Assembly: GCA_034006035.1 (NCBI GenBank)
Contig: JAVETN010000003.1
Coordinates: forward strand, 138,472-202,471
DNA length: 64,000 nucleotides
Source of the DNA: Desulforegulaceae bacterium
GTDB lineage: Bacteria > Desulfobacterota > Desulfobacteria > Desulfobacterales > JACKCP01
Direction: 5' to 3'
The notes under the pieces are model-generated. The model saw only the letters and a list, made by a program, of their open reading frames with translations. It was not told the origin of the DNA and did not search any database. Every line of letters starts with the position of its first letter. The first letter of the stretch is position 1. The position numbers and the translations under genes are program-made. This document shows, piece by piece, positions 32,932-40,811 of the stretch.

Positions 32932-34512
32932 CTACACCAATCCCAAAATTTTCCACCATACCGCAGCTACAACTACCAAAACTCCGATTAGGATAGGTGT
33001 TGCCACTAGACCGGCTTTGGTAAGATCAGAGGCCTTAAAATACCTATAGCTATAAGAAATAGCATTGGGAGGACACCCAATAACCAGCAGCATAGCAAAA
33101 GAGGTAGCCATTCCAAGACCAAGGGCTAGAATGGTTGGGTCAACTCCTTCCATTTGGGCCATGGGGATTACTATGGGCAAAATCAGGGCAGCCGCAGCTA
33201 CATTGGCCATGGCATTGGTAACCAGAGCTCCGAAAATACACATTCCTATAAAAAGCACCAGCCAGCCTTTTCCCTGGATCAACGGGAAAAAGAGATTGGC
33301 AAAATAGTCTGCAGCTCCAGAGTAGCCCATGGCAAGGCCAAGAGAAATACCACCACCAAAAATAAACAAAGCAGTACCCCATTCCATGTTGTCATTGATG
33401 TTTTCCCATTTAAGCACCTTAAACAAAACCAGTGCTGCTACTCCCAGCATACCTGTAATAGAGTAATCAATACCGTGGATGCCTTTGGTCAACCAGGTGG
33501 CAAAGGTTAGGCCAATTATTACAAGAGTTTTAATTTCAAGAGGTGTCATTGGTCCAAGGGTTCCATCAAATTTTGGCAGTTTATATTTAGGATCGGGCCG
33601 GTAGACCAGATAAACAACCCCCACAGCCACAGGTACAGTAAGCAAAGCAGCTGGCATGGCGTAAAGAATCCACTGGAAAAACGTAATCTCCAGCCCGGTG
33701 AATTCTTGCAAAAAGGCAGCTGCCACCATACAACGGCCTCCACCGATCAGGGTTCCCATTCCGCCGCAGGAGCAGGCAAAGGGAAGCGACAGCATCATAA
33801 ACTTAGCAGTGTTGGTGCCAGGTTCGATGCCGGCAGCCCTCATCATGGGGAGCATGGTGATAATGCCTATGGCACAGGCTGCAGCATCATGCATTAAAGA
33901 GGACGCCCAACCAAGACCCAGGGCAATGATAAATGTGAAACGAGTGACATTATCTCCGGCTTTTTTAACGATTAAATATCCCAGCCGTTTGGTGAGTCCG
34001 GCCTCATCCAGGGCAATGGCAAAAATCAGACAGCACATAATAAAAATTACTACTGGATGCATATACGGTGCCCAGGCATCCTTGGGACTTGCAATTCCCA
34101 TGACGACCAGGGATACACCTATACAGATTGCTGTAATTTCAAGAGGAATGGGTTCCACAACAAAAAGAAAAATAAGCACAGCCAAAATAGCCAGGAACCG
34201 TTTGGCCATGGGCGACAACCCGTCCACATAACTTACCTCAATGTCAGTGTTTTCCAAGGCTTTAGCCTGGTGTTTTAAAAACTCACCTGTGGCAGTTTCC
34301 ATCCCTGGATTTTTTGATTCTAAAATATAGGTTTTATTTTTTTTATTAGGTTCTCCAGTTAATTGAAAATGCGTATCTACCATTGAATATAAACTTTGGC
34401 CTGGGTCGCCGGATATTTTGTATTTTGTGCCCTCAGGCCGAGGCAACAGCATTACAATAACCCCAAGCATGAGACCGATACAGAGTTTGAATCCATTTGA
34501 TTTGAAAAACAT
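32932..34512 (-). CDS. DASS/SLC13 family anion permease of the GC-rich operon
   Basis: 526 residues from the ATG at 34512 (AAGGAG box; the ORF opens at a TTG 18 bases upstream that overlaps the box). TM1 about 8-26, then a soluble insertion of about 80 residues before TM2, like the larger one in the 15320 gene. Core sites CSCGGMGTLIGGGRC in the first half, TNAMANVAAAALILP and VIGCPPNAISYSYRYF in the second. Again the first half has GGGRC where classic DASS carriers have TPPN. Transport of an anion with sodium is expected; substrate unknown. Confidence 0.9.
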   Translation of the reverse strand: MFFKSNGFKLCIGLMLGVIVMLLPRPEGTKYKISGDPGQSLYSMVDTHFQLTGEPNKKNKTYILESKNPGMETATGEFLKHQAKALENTDIEVSYVDGLSPMAKRFLAILAVLIFLFVVEPIPLEITAICIGVSLVVMGIASPKDAWAPYMHPVVIFIMCCLIFAIALDEAGLTKRLGYLIVKKAGDNVTRFTFIIALGLGWASSLMHDAAACAIGIITMLPMMRAAGIEPGTNTAKFMMLSLPFACSCGGMGTLIGGGRCMVAAAFLQEFTGLEITFFQWILYAMPAALLTVPVAVGVVYLVYRPDPKYKLPKFDGTLGPMTPLEIKTLVIIGLTFATWLTKGIHGIDYSITGMLGVAALVLFKVLKWENINDNMEWGTALFIFGGGISLGLAMGYSGAADYFANLFFPLIQGKGWLVLFIGMCIFGALVTNAMANVAAAALILPIVIPMAQMEGVDPTILALGLGMATSFAMLLVIGCPPNAISYSYRYFKASDLTKAGLVATPILIGVLVVVAAVWWKILGLV

Positions 34513-34612
34513 ATTATTACTCCTTAACAATAGTTCGTGGTCAATTATTTATGGTCACTGTTTGCAATCAGGCTTGTAAAGCCCTTTTTTTATCAGCCGA
34601 TCTTTCTCTTTA

Positions 34613-35017
34613 TTATTGACGGGCTGTATACGCTTCATTTATTTTTGCTATCAATTCATGAAGTTCACAGGGTTTGGTTAGATAGTCAAAAGCTCCTAGT
34701 TCAATGCCCTTTCGGGCCGCCTCCTGTGATCCATGACCTGTGAGCATAATAATTTTCATATCCAGACCCATTTGCTTAAAAATTTTTAGAACTTCAAGTC
34801 CGTCCATGTCTTCCATTTTCAGATCCATAATGGCTACGTCAAAATCTTGTTTCCGCACTGCTTTAATGGCATCGCCGCCGCTGGAAGCAGTGGTGACCTG
34901 AAACTTTCTTTTTGAAAGACGGTTGTTCAGTACCTCTGTATATCCTTCTTCATCGTCCACAAGTAGCACTCGGATACCCTTGGCTACAGAATGCAGATTG
35001 CTCTTTTTTTGATTCAT
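34613..35017 (-). CDS. single-domain response regulator
   Basis: 134 residues. A 14-residue polar N-terminal extension, then VDDEE (20-24), phospho-acceptor D65, MLTGHG and KPCE. No output domain. Part of the GC-rich operon between the RR at 35133 and the DASS gene. Confidence 0.9.
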   Translation of the reverse strand: MNQKKSNLHSVAKGIRVLLVDDEEGYTEVLNNRLSKRKFQVTTASSGGDAIKAVRKQDFDVAIMDLKMEDMDGLEVLKIFKQMGLDMKIIMLTGHGSQEAARKGIELGAFDYLTKPCELHELIAKINEAYTARQ

Positions 35018-35132
35018 GATACGCCCTCTGACTGTTTAAATTCAGCTGTGCCGTTTTAAGCCTTATGTCCATTTGAGAATTTTAAGCGCGGCATCTTTAT
35101 TCATCTATCATAAGGTGTCTTTTTATAAGCGA

Positions 35133-35573
35133 TCAGTCGTAACCCCTTCTCAGCACCAGCTCCTCAATGCGAGCCTGTTCGATTTTTTCATCGTGGGATT
35201 TCTTTTTCTTTGCTGCCTCATCCACCTTGGCCACCAGGGTATCGATATCACAGGGTTTCATCAAATAATCAAAGGCTCCCAGCTTCATTCCTTCAATGGC
35301 CGTTTCTACTGTGGCATGGCCGGTGAGCATTATTACTTCCTTGAGGGGATAATTTTTTTTAATCTTTTGGAGGGTTTCAATTCCGTCCATTCCCGGCATT
35401 TTTACGTCCAGGACAATAACATCAACGGTGTCGTTTTCTTTGAGGGTTTTTAATGCTTCTTCCCCGCTTGATGCAGAAACGATCTTTAGCCCTCGTTTGT
35501 CTAAGCGCTTGGTCATGGTTTCCACAAAGGGTACTTCATCATCAACCAGCATAACATAAGGTGTTGTCATCAT
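35133..35573 (-). CDS. response regulator, receiver plus charged tail
   Basis: 146 residues from the ATG at 35573, chosen for AGGAG 7 bases upstream; the ORF opens 14 codons earlier. VDDE (10-13), phospho-acceptor D56, MLTGHA, KPCD; C-terminal charged helix KKKSHDEKIEQARIEELVLRR resembles the tail of the regulator at 31244. Directly follows the dCache kinase gene (69 bases). Confidence 0.88.
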   Translation of the reverse strand: MMTTPYVMLVDDEVPFVETMTKRLDKRGLKIVSASSGEEALKTLKENDTVDVIVLDVKMPGMDGIETLQKIKKNYPLKEVIMLTGHATVETAIEGMKLGAFDYLMKPCDIDTLVAKVDEAAKKKKSHDEKIEQARIEELVLRRGYD

Positions 35574-35642
35574 TTTGCTTCTCCTTTTTTCCGGTATTTT
35601 TACATTATATTTCATTTGCTTATATAAACTGCTGCCTCTTTT

Positions 35643-37343
35643 TTATTTGTGAAAGGGAATCCAGATGCGAAACCGGGACCCTTTTCCCATTACACTTTGA
35701 ACATCGATTTTGCCGCCCATTTTATTGATAATCCCGTAGCAGATGGACAGTCCCAGCCCTGTGCCTTTGCCCACTGGCTTGGTGGTAAAAAAAGGATCGA
35801 AAAGGCGGGAAAGGTTGGCCTCGGGAATGCCCGGGCCATTATCTTCCACCACGATCACAATGCTGTCGGGCTCAATTTTACTGATTTTTGTTGAGATATT
35901 TATGGTCCCTCCGGTTTTTTCCATGGCATACAAGGCGTTGTTGATTAAATTCAACAAGACTTGCTGGAGCTCAGACGGTGATGCCGTGATATAGGGAAGG
36001 GTTTTTTGAAGATTTGTTCCAATGGTGACCTTGTTGTATTTTGCCATCTGGGCGGATAAATATACAATTTCAGTGATAATGTCATTGATCTGGACATCTT
36101 TGAGTCTTGAGTCTGTTTTTCTGGCAAAACTGAGCAGTTTGTGAGTGATTTCCTTGCACCGTTGACCCTGGGTATTAATCTGGGTCAAAGCCCGCTGGAA
36201 TTCTTCGAGGTTTTTACCTTTTTCAAATTCTTCTTCTTCCAGTAGATCACCGATCCATCCGGCTTCTTCCACCATAATGGCCACAGGATTGTTGATTTCA
36301 TGGGCAATTCCTGCGGCAAGCTCCCCAATAGAAGCCATTTTGCCGGTTTCAATGATTTGTTGGTTCATTCCTTCTTTTTCTCTATCTGCCTTGCGAATGC
36401 GACGAACCATGCGATGGGTGGTATAATAGGCCATAGAAACAATGCCGGCGGCACCGATAACAAAAATCACCAATGCCAGGTAATACATTTTTCGCAGGCT
36501 TGAATACGCATCAGAAGTTTTTTGTTTGACAATAAGCAACCATTCGCCGTTTTTCAGACTGCCTGCCGCATAAAGGTTTTTTTCACCATTTTTTTTAGTC
36601 CATTGAGTGACAAGGAATTTACTCCGGGTTTTTTCAACTGCTTCCCACAAAAATGAAATCCCCTCCGGAGCCGGCGAAAAGTTCATGGCTGGTTGGGTTT
36701 GAAAATTGCCTTCCCGGTTTAAGATAAAAGCATACCCGGTTTTTCCCAGTCTAAGGTTTTGTACCAGAGAATTGAAAGCCATGAAATCTATGGTTCCCCT
36801 AAGTAAAAACTCCCGTCCGTTTTCATTTTGCTTGACCGAAACTATAAAGTGAGGGGTACCCCGGAGTCCTAAAAATACATCGCTGATATAGGAATCCGTT
36901 TGCCAGGCATTTTGAAACCATTCTGCGTCTTTGTAATTAACATTCTTAAATCCCAGTGGCCCAGCGTAGGCTGTTTGCTTGCCGGAAGCTTCTACAATAC
37001 CTAGATCCACAAATACATTGCTGTAATCATTTCTCAAAAATTGAAGTTTTTTCTTAAGAAATTCGTCATCATTAAGAGTGTCAAAATCTTTTGTCATAGC
37101 AAGAAACCGGATGTTGCCCAGTTTTTCATTTAAAAAAGTATCTATGTTTTGCCTGTGTTTTTGAACCAGCTCATTTAAATGGGCATTGGTTTTTTCTTGG
37201 AAAGACACCTGATACTGGTGCAACAGGATAGTGATCACCAAAATCATGGGGGTAAAGGAAACAATGATGGTGCTTAAAATCATGTTCCTTTCAAGAGATT
37301 TATAATAATTTTTACTTTTATTTTTCGCCATTTTATTTTCCAT
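35643..37343 (-). CDS. dCache-type sensor histidine kinase of the GC-rich operon
   Basis: 566 residues. TM1 about 20-42, dCache 50-275 (FVDLGIVEASGKQTAYAGPLGF; YISDVFLGLRGTPHF), TM2 about 285-306, HisKA with H348 (AGIAHEINNPVAIM), HATPase with DNGPGIP and [15 protein letters not shown]. Closely related to the kinases at 10003 and 18180. No obvious ribosome site at either nearby ATG. First gene of the seven-gene operon kinase-RR-RR-DASS-hybrid kinase-RR-RR. Confidence 0.93.
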   Translation of the reverse strand: MENKMAKNKSKNYYKSLERNMILSTIIVSFTPMILVITILLHQYQVSFQEKTNAHLNELVQKHRQNIDTFLNEKLGNIRFLAMTKDFDTLNDDEFLKKKLQFLRNDYSNVFVDLGIVEASGKQTAYAGPLGFKNVNYKDAEWFQNAWQTDSYISDVFLGLRGTPHFIVSVKQNENGREFLLRGTIDFMAFNSLVQNLRLGKTGYAFILNREGNFQTQPAMNFSPAPEGISFLWEAVEKTRSKFLVTQWTKKNGEKNLYAAGSLKNGEWLLIVKQKTSDAYSSLRKMYYLALVIFVIGAAGIVSMAYYTTHRMVRRIRKADREKEGMNQQIIETGKMASIGELAAGIAHEINNPVAIMVEEAGWIGDLLEEEEFEKGKNLEEFQRALTQINTQGQRCKEITHKLLSFARKTDSRLKDVQINDIITEIVYLSAQMAKYNKVTIGTNLQKTLPYITASPSELQQVLLNLINNALYAMEKTGGTINISTKISKIEPDSIVIVVEDNGPGIPEANLSRLFDPFFTTKPVGKGTGLGLSICYGIINKMGGKIDVQSVMGKGSRFRIWIPFHK

Positions 37344-37389
37344 TATTGTAATGGTTAGATGCTAAAGATGAATCCCGTACTTTGAATAA

Positions 37390-37405
37390 TGCCAAAAACA
37401 TGCCA
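37390..37405 (-). promoter_or_regulatory. weak sigma-54-like element
   Basis: Minus strand TGGCAT-GTTTT-TGGCA keeps GG-N10-GC but has TGGC for TTGC; 47 bases upstream of the kinase gene start. Confidence 0.4.
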
Positions 37406-37645
37406 GTACTCAATTCGTTTTTGGATTGTTAAAAAATAAACCTTTTAAATTAATATCTTTTTTTTAAAACAGCTGAATAAAAGTTCTCTTGCCATCTCAG
37501 GGGCTTAAATAAAGCCTTTTTTGGAACAATAGAAGGGAGGATTAAATTGAGTAAAAAATTTAAAATTTATTAAATAAGTGATAAAAAAATTTAAAATAAA
37601 GAAGGATTGGGCTGGCTTGGAAAGCCTTGGCACCTTTCTTTTTAA

Positions 37646-37690
37646 AGTTTGTAAAGTATTTTTACAGTTTGTAAAATATTTTACAGTTTT
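37646..37690. repeat. tandem palindromic repeat
   Basis: Two copies of a 20-base unit: AGTTT-GTAAAGTATTTTTAC (37646-37665) and AGTTT-GTAAAATATTTTAC (37666-37684), then AGTTTT. The second contains the perfect palindrome GTAAAATATTTTAC. About 210-290 bases from both flanking sigma-54 elements, so it is a candidate shared activator site. Confidence 0.6.
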
Positions 37691-37898
37691 TGGCAAAAGT
37701 ACAAGAAATTCTGCTTGTGTTGGGGAGCTTATATCCTTGAAGTTTGGGCAAGTTGGTAAAAACCTAATGTTTTTAATCAAAATTTTAAGTTTTGATTAGT
37801 TGTCTTTAGGGCTTTAAACTTTGGTTTTTTATAATAAGTTCCAGTAAAATCTGCGAAAGTCAAAACAAAGAGCTGTTATAAAAACAGCCCGTGAATTA

Positions 37899-37914
37899 TG
37901 GCTTGTTAATTGCA
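37899..37914 (+). promoter_or_regulatory. sigma-54 (-24/-12) promoter
   Basis: TGGCTT-GTTAA-TTGCA, intact GG-N10-GC, about 150 bases upstream of the CBS gene start. A GCTGTT/AACAGC dyad lies just upstream. Confidence 0.55.
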
Positions 37915-38065
37915 TAATATTAGTGACGCTTTTTGTGATTTTAATAAACCCTCTATTTTACTCTCCATACTGAAGAATAAAGCATAATATAAAGTTTCTT
38001 CTTTTTTAGATTTTTTCAGATGGTTGATTAGAGTAGAATAGTTAAACCTCAAGGAGGAATGTGTT

Positions 38066-38620
38066 GTGGATAAAATAAAAATAAGAGATCTGATGCGGCC
38101 TATCGAAGCATTTCCGGTTATTTCCAGTGATGCTTCCTTTATGGATGGGGTGGTGACTTTGGAAAATGTTGATGAGCAATTCAAATCAGGAAAGACTCCT
38201 GAAAGAATTTTGTTGGTTCATGATAAAAATGGAAAAGTTATTGGAAAACTTTCTCCAATGGATATTGTCCAGGGCTTGGAACCAAACTATGACTATATTG
38301 ATCGAGTGAAATCCGGGCAGTATGGTAAAATGATTAGGAGTTGGCTTTTAGCCATGAAAAACCAATTGCAATTGTGGCATAAACCCTTCGAGGAACTATG
38401 TGAAAGAGCGAATAAAATCAAAATTTACGATTTTATTAAAATGCCGAAATCTGACCAGATGGTAATGATCGACGATAGCATAGACGTGGCTTTTCACCTT
38501 TTTGTTCTTAGTCGCCATGGTTCTCTTTTCGTCAAAGAAGGGGAAAACATTGTAGGCTTAATTTTATTTTCAGATATATACAAAAAAATCAGGGAATCCA
38601 TTAAGACTTGTAAAATTTAA
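38066..38620 (+). CDS. stand-alone CBS-domain protein
   Basis: 184 residues, GTG start with AAGGAGG 8 bases upstream. Two CBS motifs: IRDLMRPIEAFPVISSDASFMDGVV with LLVHDKNGKVIGKLSPMDIVQGLEP (about 5-73), and IYDFIKMPKSDQMVMIDDSIDVAFHLF with NIVGLILFSDIYKKI (about 125-178). The spacer PNYDYIDRV ... LWHKPFEEL parallels the spacer of the receiver-CBS regulator at 17204, so both derive from one module. CBS pairs usually bind AMP/ATP or similar. No catalytic domain. Likely a partner of the DASS/kinase systems that surround it (inference). Confidence 0.82.
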   Translation: MDKIKIRDLMRPIEAFPVISSDASFMDGVVTLENVDEQFKSGKTPERILLVHDKNGKVIGKLSPMDIVQGLEPNYDYIDRVKSGQYGKMIRSWLLAMKNQLQLWHKPFEELCERANKIKIYDFIKMPKSDQMVMIDDSIDVAFHLFVLSRHGSLFVKEGENIVGLILFSDIYKKIRESIKTCKI

Positions 38621-38694
38621 GATAAACTTAGATAGAATTCCCGGGCTGGGTGATTGTAAATTTGGTTGTCTTTTTTAATAGAAACAGATCTTTT

Positions 38695-38737
38695 AGGTTA
38701 AAAAATTTAATGCTGTTTTTGTAAAACAGCATTAAAT
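38695..38737 (-). terminator. rho-independent terminator of the cold-shock gene
   Basis: 15-bp perfect stem (38705-38719 with 38723-38737, ATTTAATGCTGTTTT arm), 3-nt loop, followed by TTTTT on the minus strand. May also serve the convergent CBS gene. Confidence 0.85.
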
Positions 38738-38757
38738 AACATTTAAAAAACAATTGA

Positions 38758-38985
38758 TTATGGTTTTATTACATTTTTTGCAGCATATCCTCTGTCATTT
38801 TCCTCAATTTCAAAAATCACTTTTTCACCTTCAGCAAGAGTTCTGAAGCCGGGCATTTCAATAGAGGTATGGTGTACAAAGATATCTCCGCTTCCGTCTT
38901 CTTTTTCAATAAATCCGTAACCTTTTTTGTTACTGAACCATTTTACTTTTCCTTCAAGCTTGTTTTTTTCAGCAGTCAAAGTCAT
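38758..38985 (-). CDS. cold-shock domain protein
   Basis: About 75 residues. GKVKWFSNKKGYGFIEKEDGSGDIFVHHTSIEM carries both RNA-binding motifs (KGYGFIE and DIFVHH), and it ends with GYAAKNV as in CspA-type proteins. Single-stranded nucleic acid chaperone. The ATG at 38985 has AGGAGG only 1 base upstream; a TTG at 38979 has ideal 7-base spacing and may be the true start. The ORF also extends 18 codons further up. Stand-alone gene with a long AT-rich leader. Confidence 0.9.
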   Translation of the reverse strand: MTLTAEKNKLEGKVKWFSNKKGYGFIEKEDGSGDIFVHHTSIEMPGFRTLAEGEKVIFEIEENDRGYAAKNVIKP

Positions 38986-38992
38986 TCCTCCT

Positions 38993-39449
38993 TCTTTCCT
39001 GTAGTCACAACTCAAAAAAGTGTTTTTATAAAACATCATTGTTCACCTTAATTAAACGACTATAAGTCTTTTGAAAAAAGATGAAAAAAACTTTTGGAAT
39101 TGTGGTTAAAAATTGTTTTATAAAATATCACAACAAAAGTGCAGGGTGCAAGAAAATTTATAAATATTTATTGTTTTCAGGAGGTTCTTTGATAGTGCTT
39201 TGCACAAATAAATCTAATTGGGATGCTTTTGTAAAAAGAATGAAAAATAAATTTTCAGATCATAAAGTCTTTTTTAAACAACTCAGGTTTAGATTTTGTT
39301 AATTAAAGGCTGAAGTTTTTTCTGATAGATAAATTATATTGATAATAAGTAAAGGTTTGCTCCCGGCTGATTTCCGGGAGTAGGACTATTTGATTTTCTG
39401 TGGGTTGTTAGCCTTATATTTGTTATAATTTGAAGTAAGAATAAAAATA
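38993..39449. other. intergenic region of about 460 bases upstream of the cold-shock gene
   Basis: No supportable gene. A 73-codon + strand ORF at 39081-39302 lacks a ribosome site and recognisable features. A short hairpin CTCCCGG / CCGGGAG (39360-39366, 39374-39380) may end the phosphomannomutase transcript, but no T tract follows it. Confidence 0.4.
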
Positions 39450-40793
39450 TTAAATAAGTTTTTCAAGCTGAGCTTCAATTTCACCTTGTATTCTAAAAAG
39501 GCCTTCCTTGGTGTAGGATTCAAATCTCAACACTAAAACAGGCTGGGTATTTGAAGATCTGATAAGGCCCCAGCCATCATCATATAAAATTCTTGCTCCG
39601 TCTATATCAATAACTTTGTTTGTTTTTTTAAATATTTCTGTCATCTTTGAAACAATTGAAAGTTTTTTATTTTCAGGACATTCTACTCTTATTTCAGGAG
39701 TTGAAAAAGTTTTTGGGACATCGCTGATAAGCTCTGATGGAGATTTGTTAGTTCTATCAATTATTTCAAGCATTCTGCATCCTGCATATATCCCATCGTC
39801 ATGTCCGAAGTATCTGTCAGCAAAGAATATATGTCCGCTCATTTCTCCGGCAAGAAGTGCTTTGGTTTCCTTCATTTTCTTTTTTATTTTTGAATGGCCT
39901 GTTTTCCACATAATGGCTTTTCCGCCGTTTTTTTCAATATCCTCATACATGGTTAGAGAGCACTTTACTTCTGAGATAAAAACAGCACCAGGATTTTTTT
40001 TAATTACTTCCCTTGCGAAAATTATCATCATTTGATCGCCGTAAATCATCTTTCCCGAACTGTCTATAATTCCAAGTCTGTCTCCGTCACCGTCAAACCC
40101 TATCCCTAAATCAAGGTTGTTTTCACGGACAAGTTTTTTAAGGTCTTCAAGGTTTTCTTCAACAGTTGGATCTGCCTCATGGTTTGGGAATGTTCCGTCC
40201 ATATCGCAATAAATATCAAAAACTTCGCACCCAAGTCTTTTAAATATTTCAACAGCAAAGGGTCCAGCTGTTCCATTCCCGGCATCAACTCCGACCTTAA
40301 GCTTTTTGTTCAGAGTTATATCGTTTAAAATAAAGTCATAATAATCTTCTGTAATGCTTACAGATTTTGCAGTTCCCTTTCCTGAGTCATAATCGTTTGC
40401 TAAAATCATATTTTTTATTTTCTGGAGATCTTTTCCATGGAGGGAATCTGTACCTATATTAACTTTAAATCCATTATATTCAGGAGGGTTATGGCTTGCT
40501 GTAATCATTATTCCTCCATCAGATTTTAATTTGTGGATTGAATAATACAGCATTGGAGTGGTGGTAACTCCAATGTCTAGAACATCACAGCCCGCATCAA
40601 TAAGTGCTTGTGTAGCTATTTTTCCGTAATTATCAGATGTTACTCTGCAGTCTCTAGAAAGGCAGATTGTTTTTCCGCTGTATCTTTTTATATACGAGCC
40701 AAGAGCTTTTGCTATGTTGTAGACATCTTTTTCATCCATATCTTTGCCCGCAATCCCGCGGATATCGTATTCTCTGAATATTTCAGGATTCAT
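39450..40793 (-). CDS. phosphomannomutase/phosphoglucomutase
   Basis: 447 residues from the ATG at 40793 (AGGAG 6 bases upstream). FREYDIRG at the N-terminus, active-site serine loop TASHNP, metal loop GFDGDGDRLG, and C-terminal phosphate-binding RSSNTQPVLVLRFE: the complete alpha-D-phosphohexomutase set. It interconverts hexose 6- and 1-phosphates for polysaccharide, LPS or exopolysaccharide precursors. ManB/AlgC type by length and the FREYDIRG motif. Downstream of uppP by 18 bases, so probably one envelope-related operon. Confidence 0.93.
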   Translation of the reverse strand: MNPEIFREYDIRGIAGKDMDEKDVYNIAKALGSYIKRYSGKTICLSRDCRVTSDNYGKIATQALIDAGCDVLDIGVTTTPMLYYSIHKLKSDGGIMITASHNPPEYNGFKVNIGTDSLHGKDLQKIKNMILANDYDSGKGTAKSVSITEDYYDFILNDITLNKKLKVGVDAGNGTAGPFAVEIFKRLGCEVFDIYCDMDGTFPNHEADPTVEENLEDLKKLVRENNLDLGIGFDGDGDRLGIIDSSGKMIYGDQMMIIFAREVIKKNPGAVFISEVKCSLTMYEDIEKNGGKAIMWKTGHSKIKKKMKETKALLAGEMSGHIFFADRYFGHDDGIYAGCRMLEIIDRTNKSPSELISDVPKTFSTPEIRVECPENKKLSIVSKMTEIFKKTNKVIDIDGARILYDDGWGLIRSSNTQPVLVLRFESYTKEGLFRIQGEIEAQLEKLI

Positions 40794-40811
40794 ACACATC
40801 TCCTTTTTATT

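Larger units (their letters stand above)
37344..38065. other. 722-base divergent control region
   Basis: Between the GC-rich kinase operon (minus) and the CBS gene (plus). It holds a weaker sigma-54 element toward each side (37390 minus, 37899 plus) and a tandem palindromic repeat in the middle (37646-37690). Short ORFs on both strands in the middle lack ribosome sites and are not credible genes. Confidence 0.6.

Noticed and set aside
37646-37690. Tandem repeat considered as a CRISPR fragment or insertion-sequence end.
   Set aside because: The two 20-base units abut without spacers, and there is no cas gene, transposase or target duplication. A regulator-binding site fits better.
37505-37799. 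Overlapping ORFs of 91 (minus) and 73 (plus) codons in the divergent control region.
   Set aside because: They overlap each other antisense, lack ribosome sites, and contain the tandem palindromic repeat, which fits a regulatory region better.
39081-39302. A 73-codon + strand ORF between the cold-shock and phosphomannomutase genes.
   Set aside because: No ribosome site, no recognisable motif, and basic/hydrophobic content typical of random AT-rich frames.
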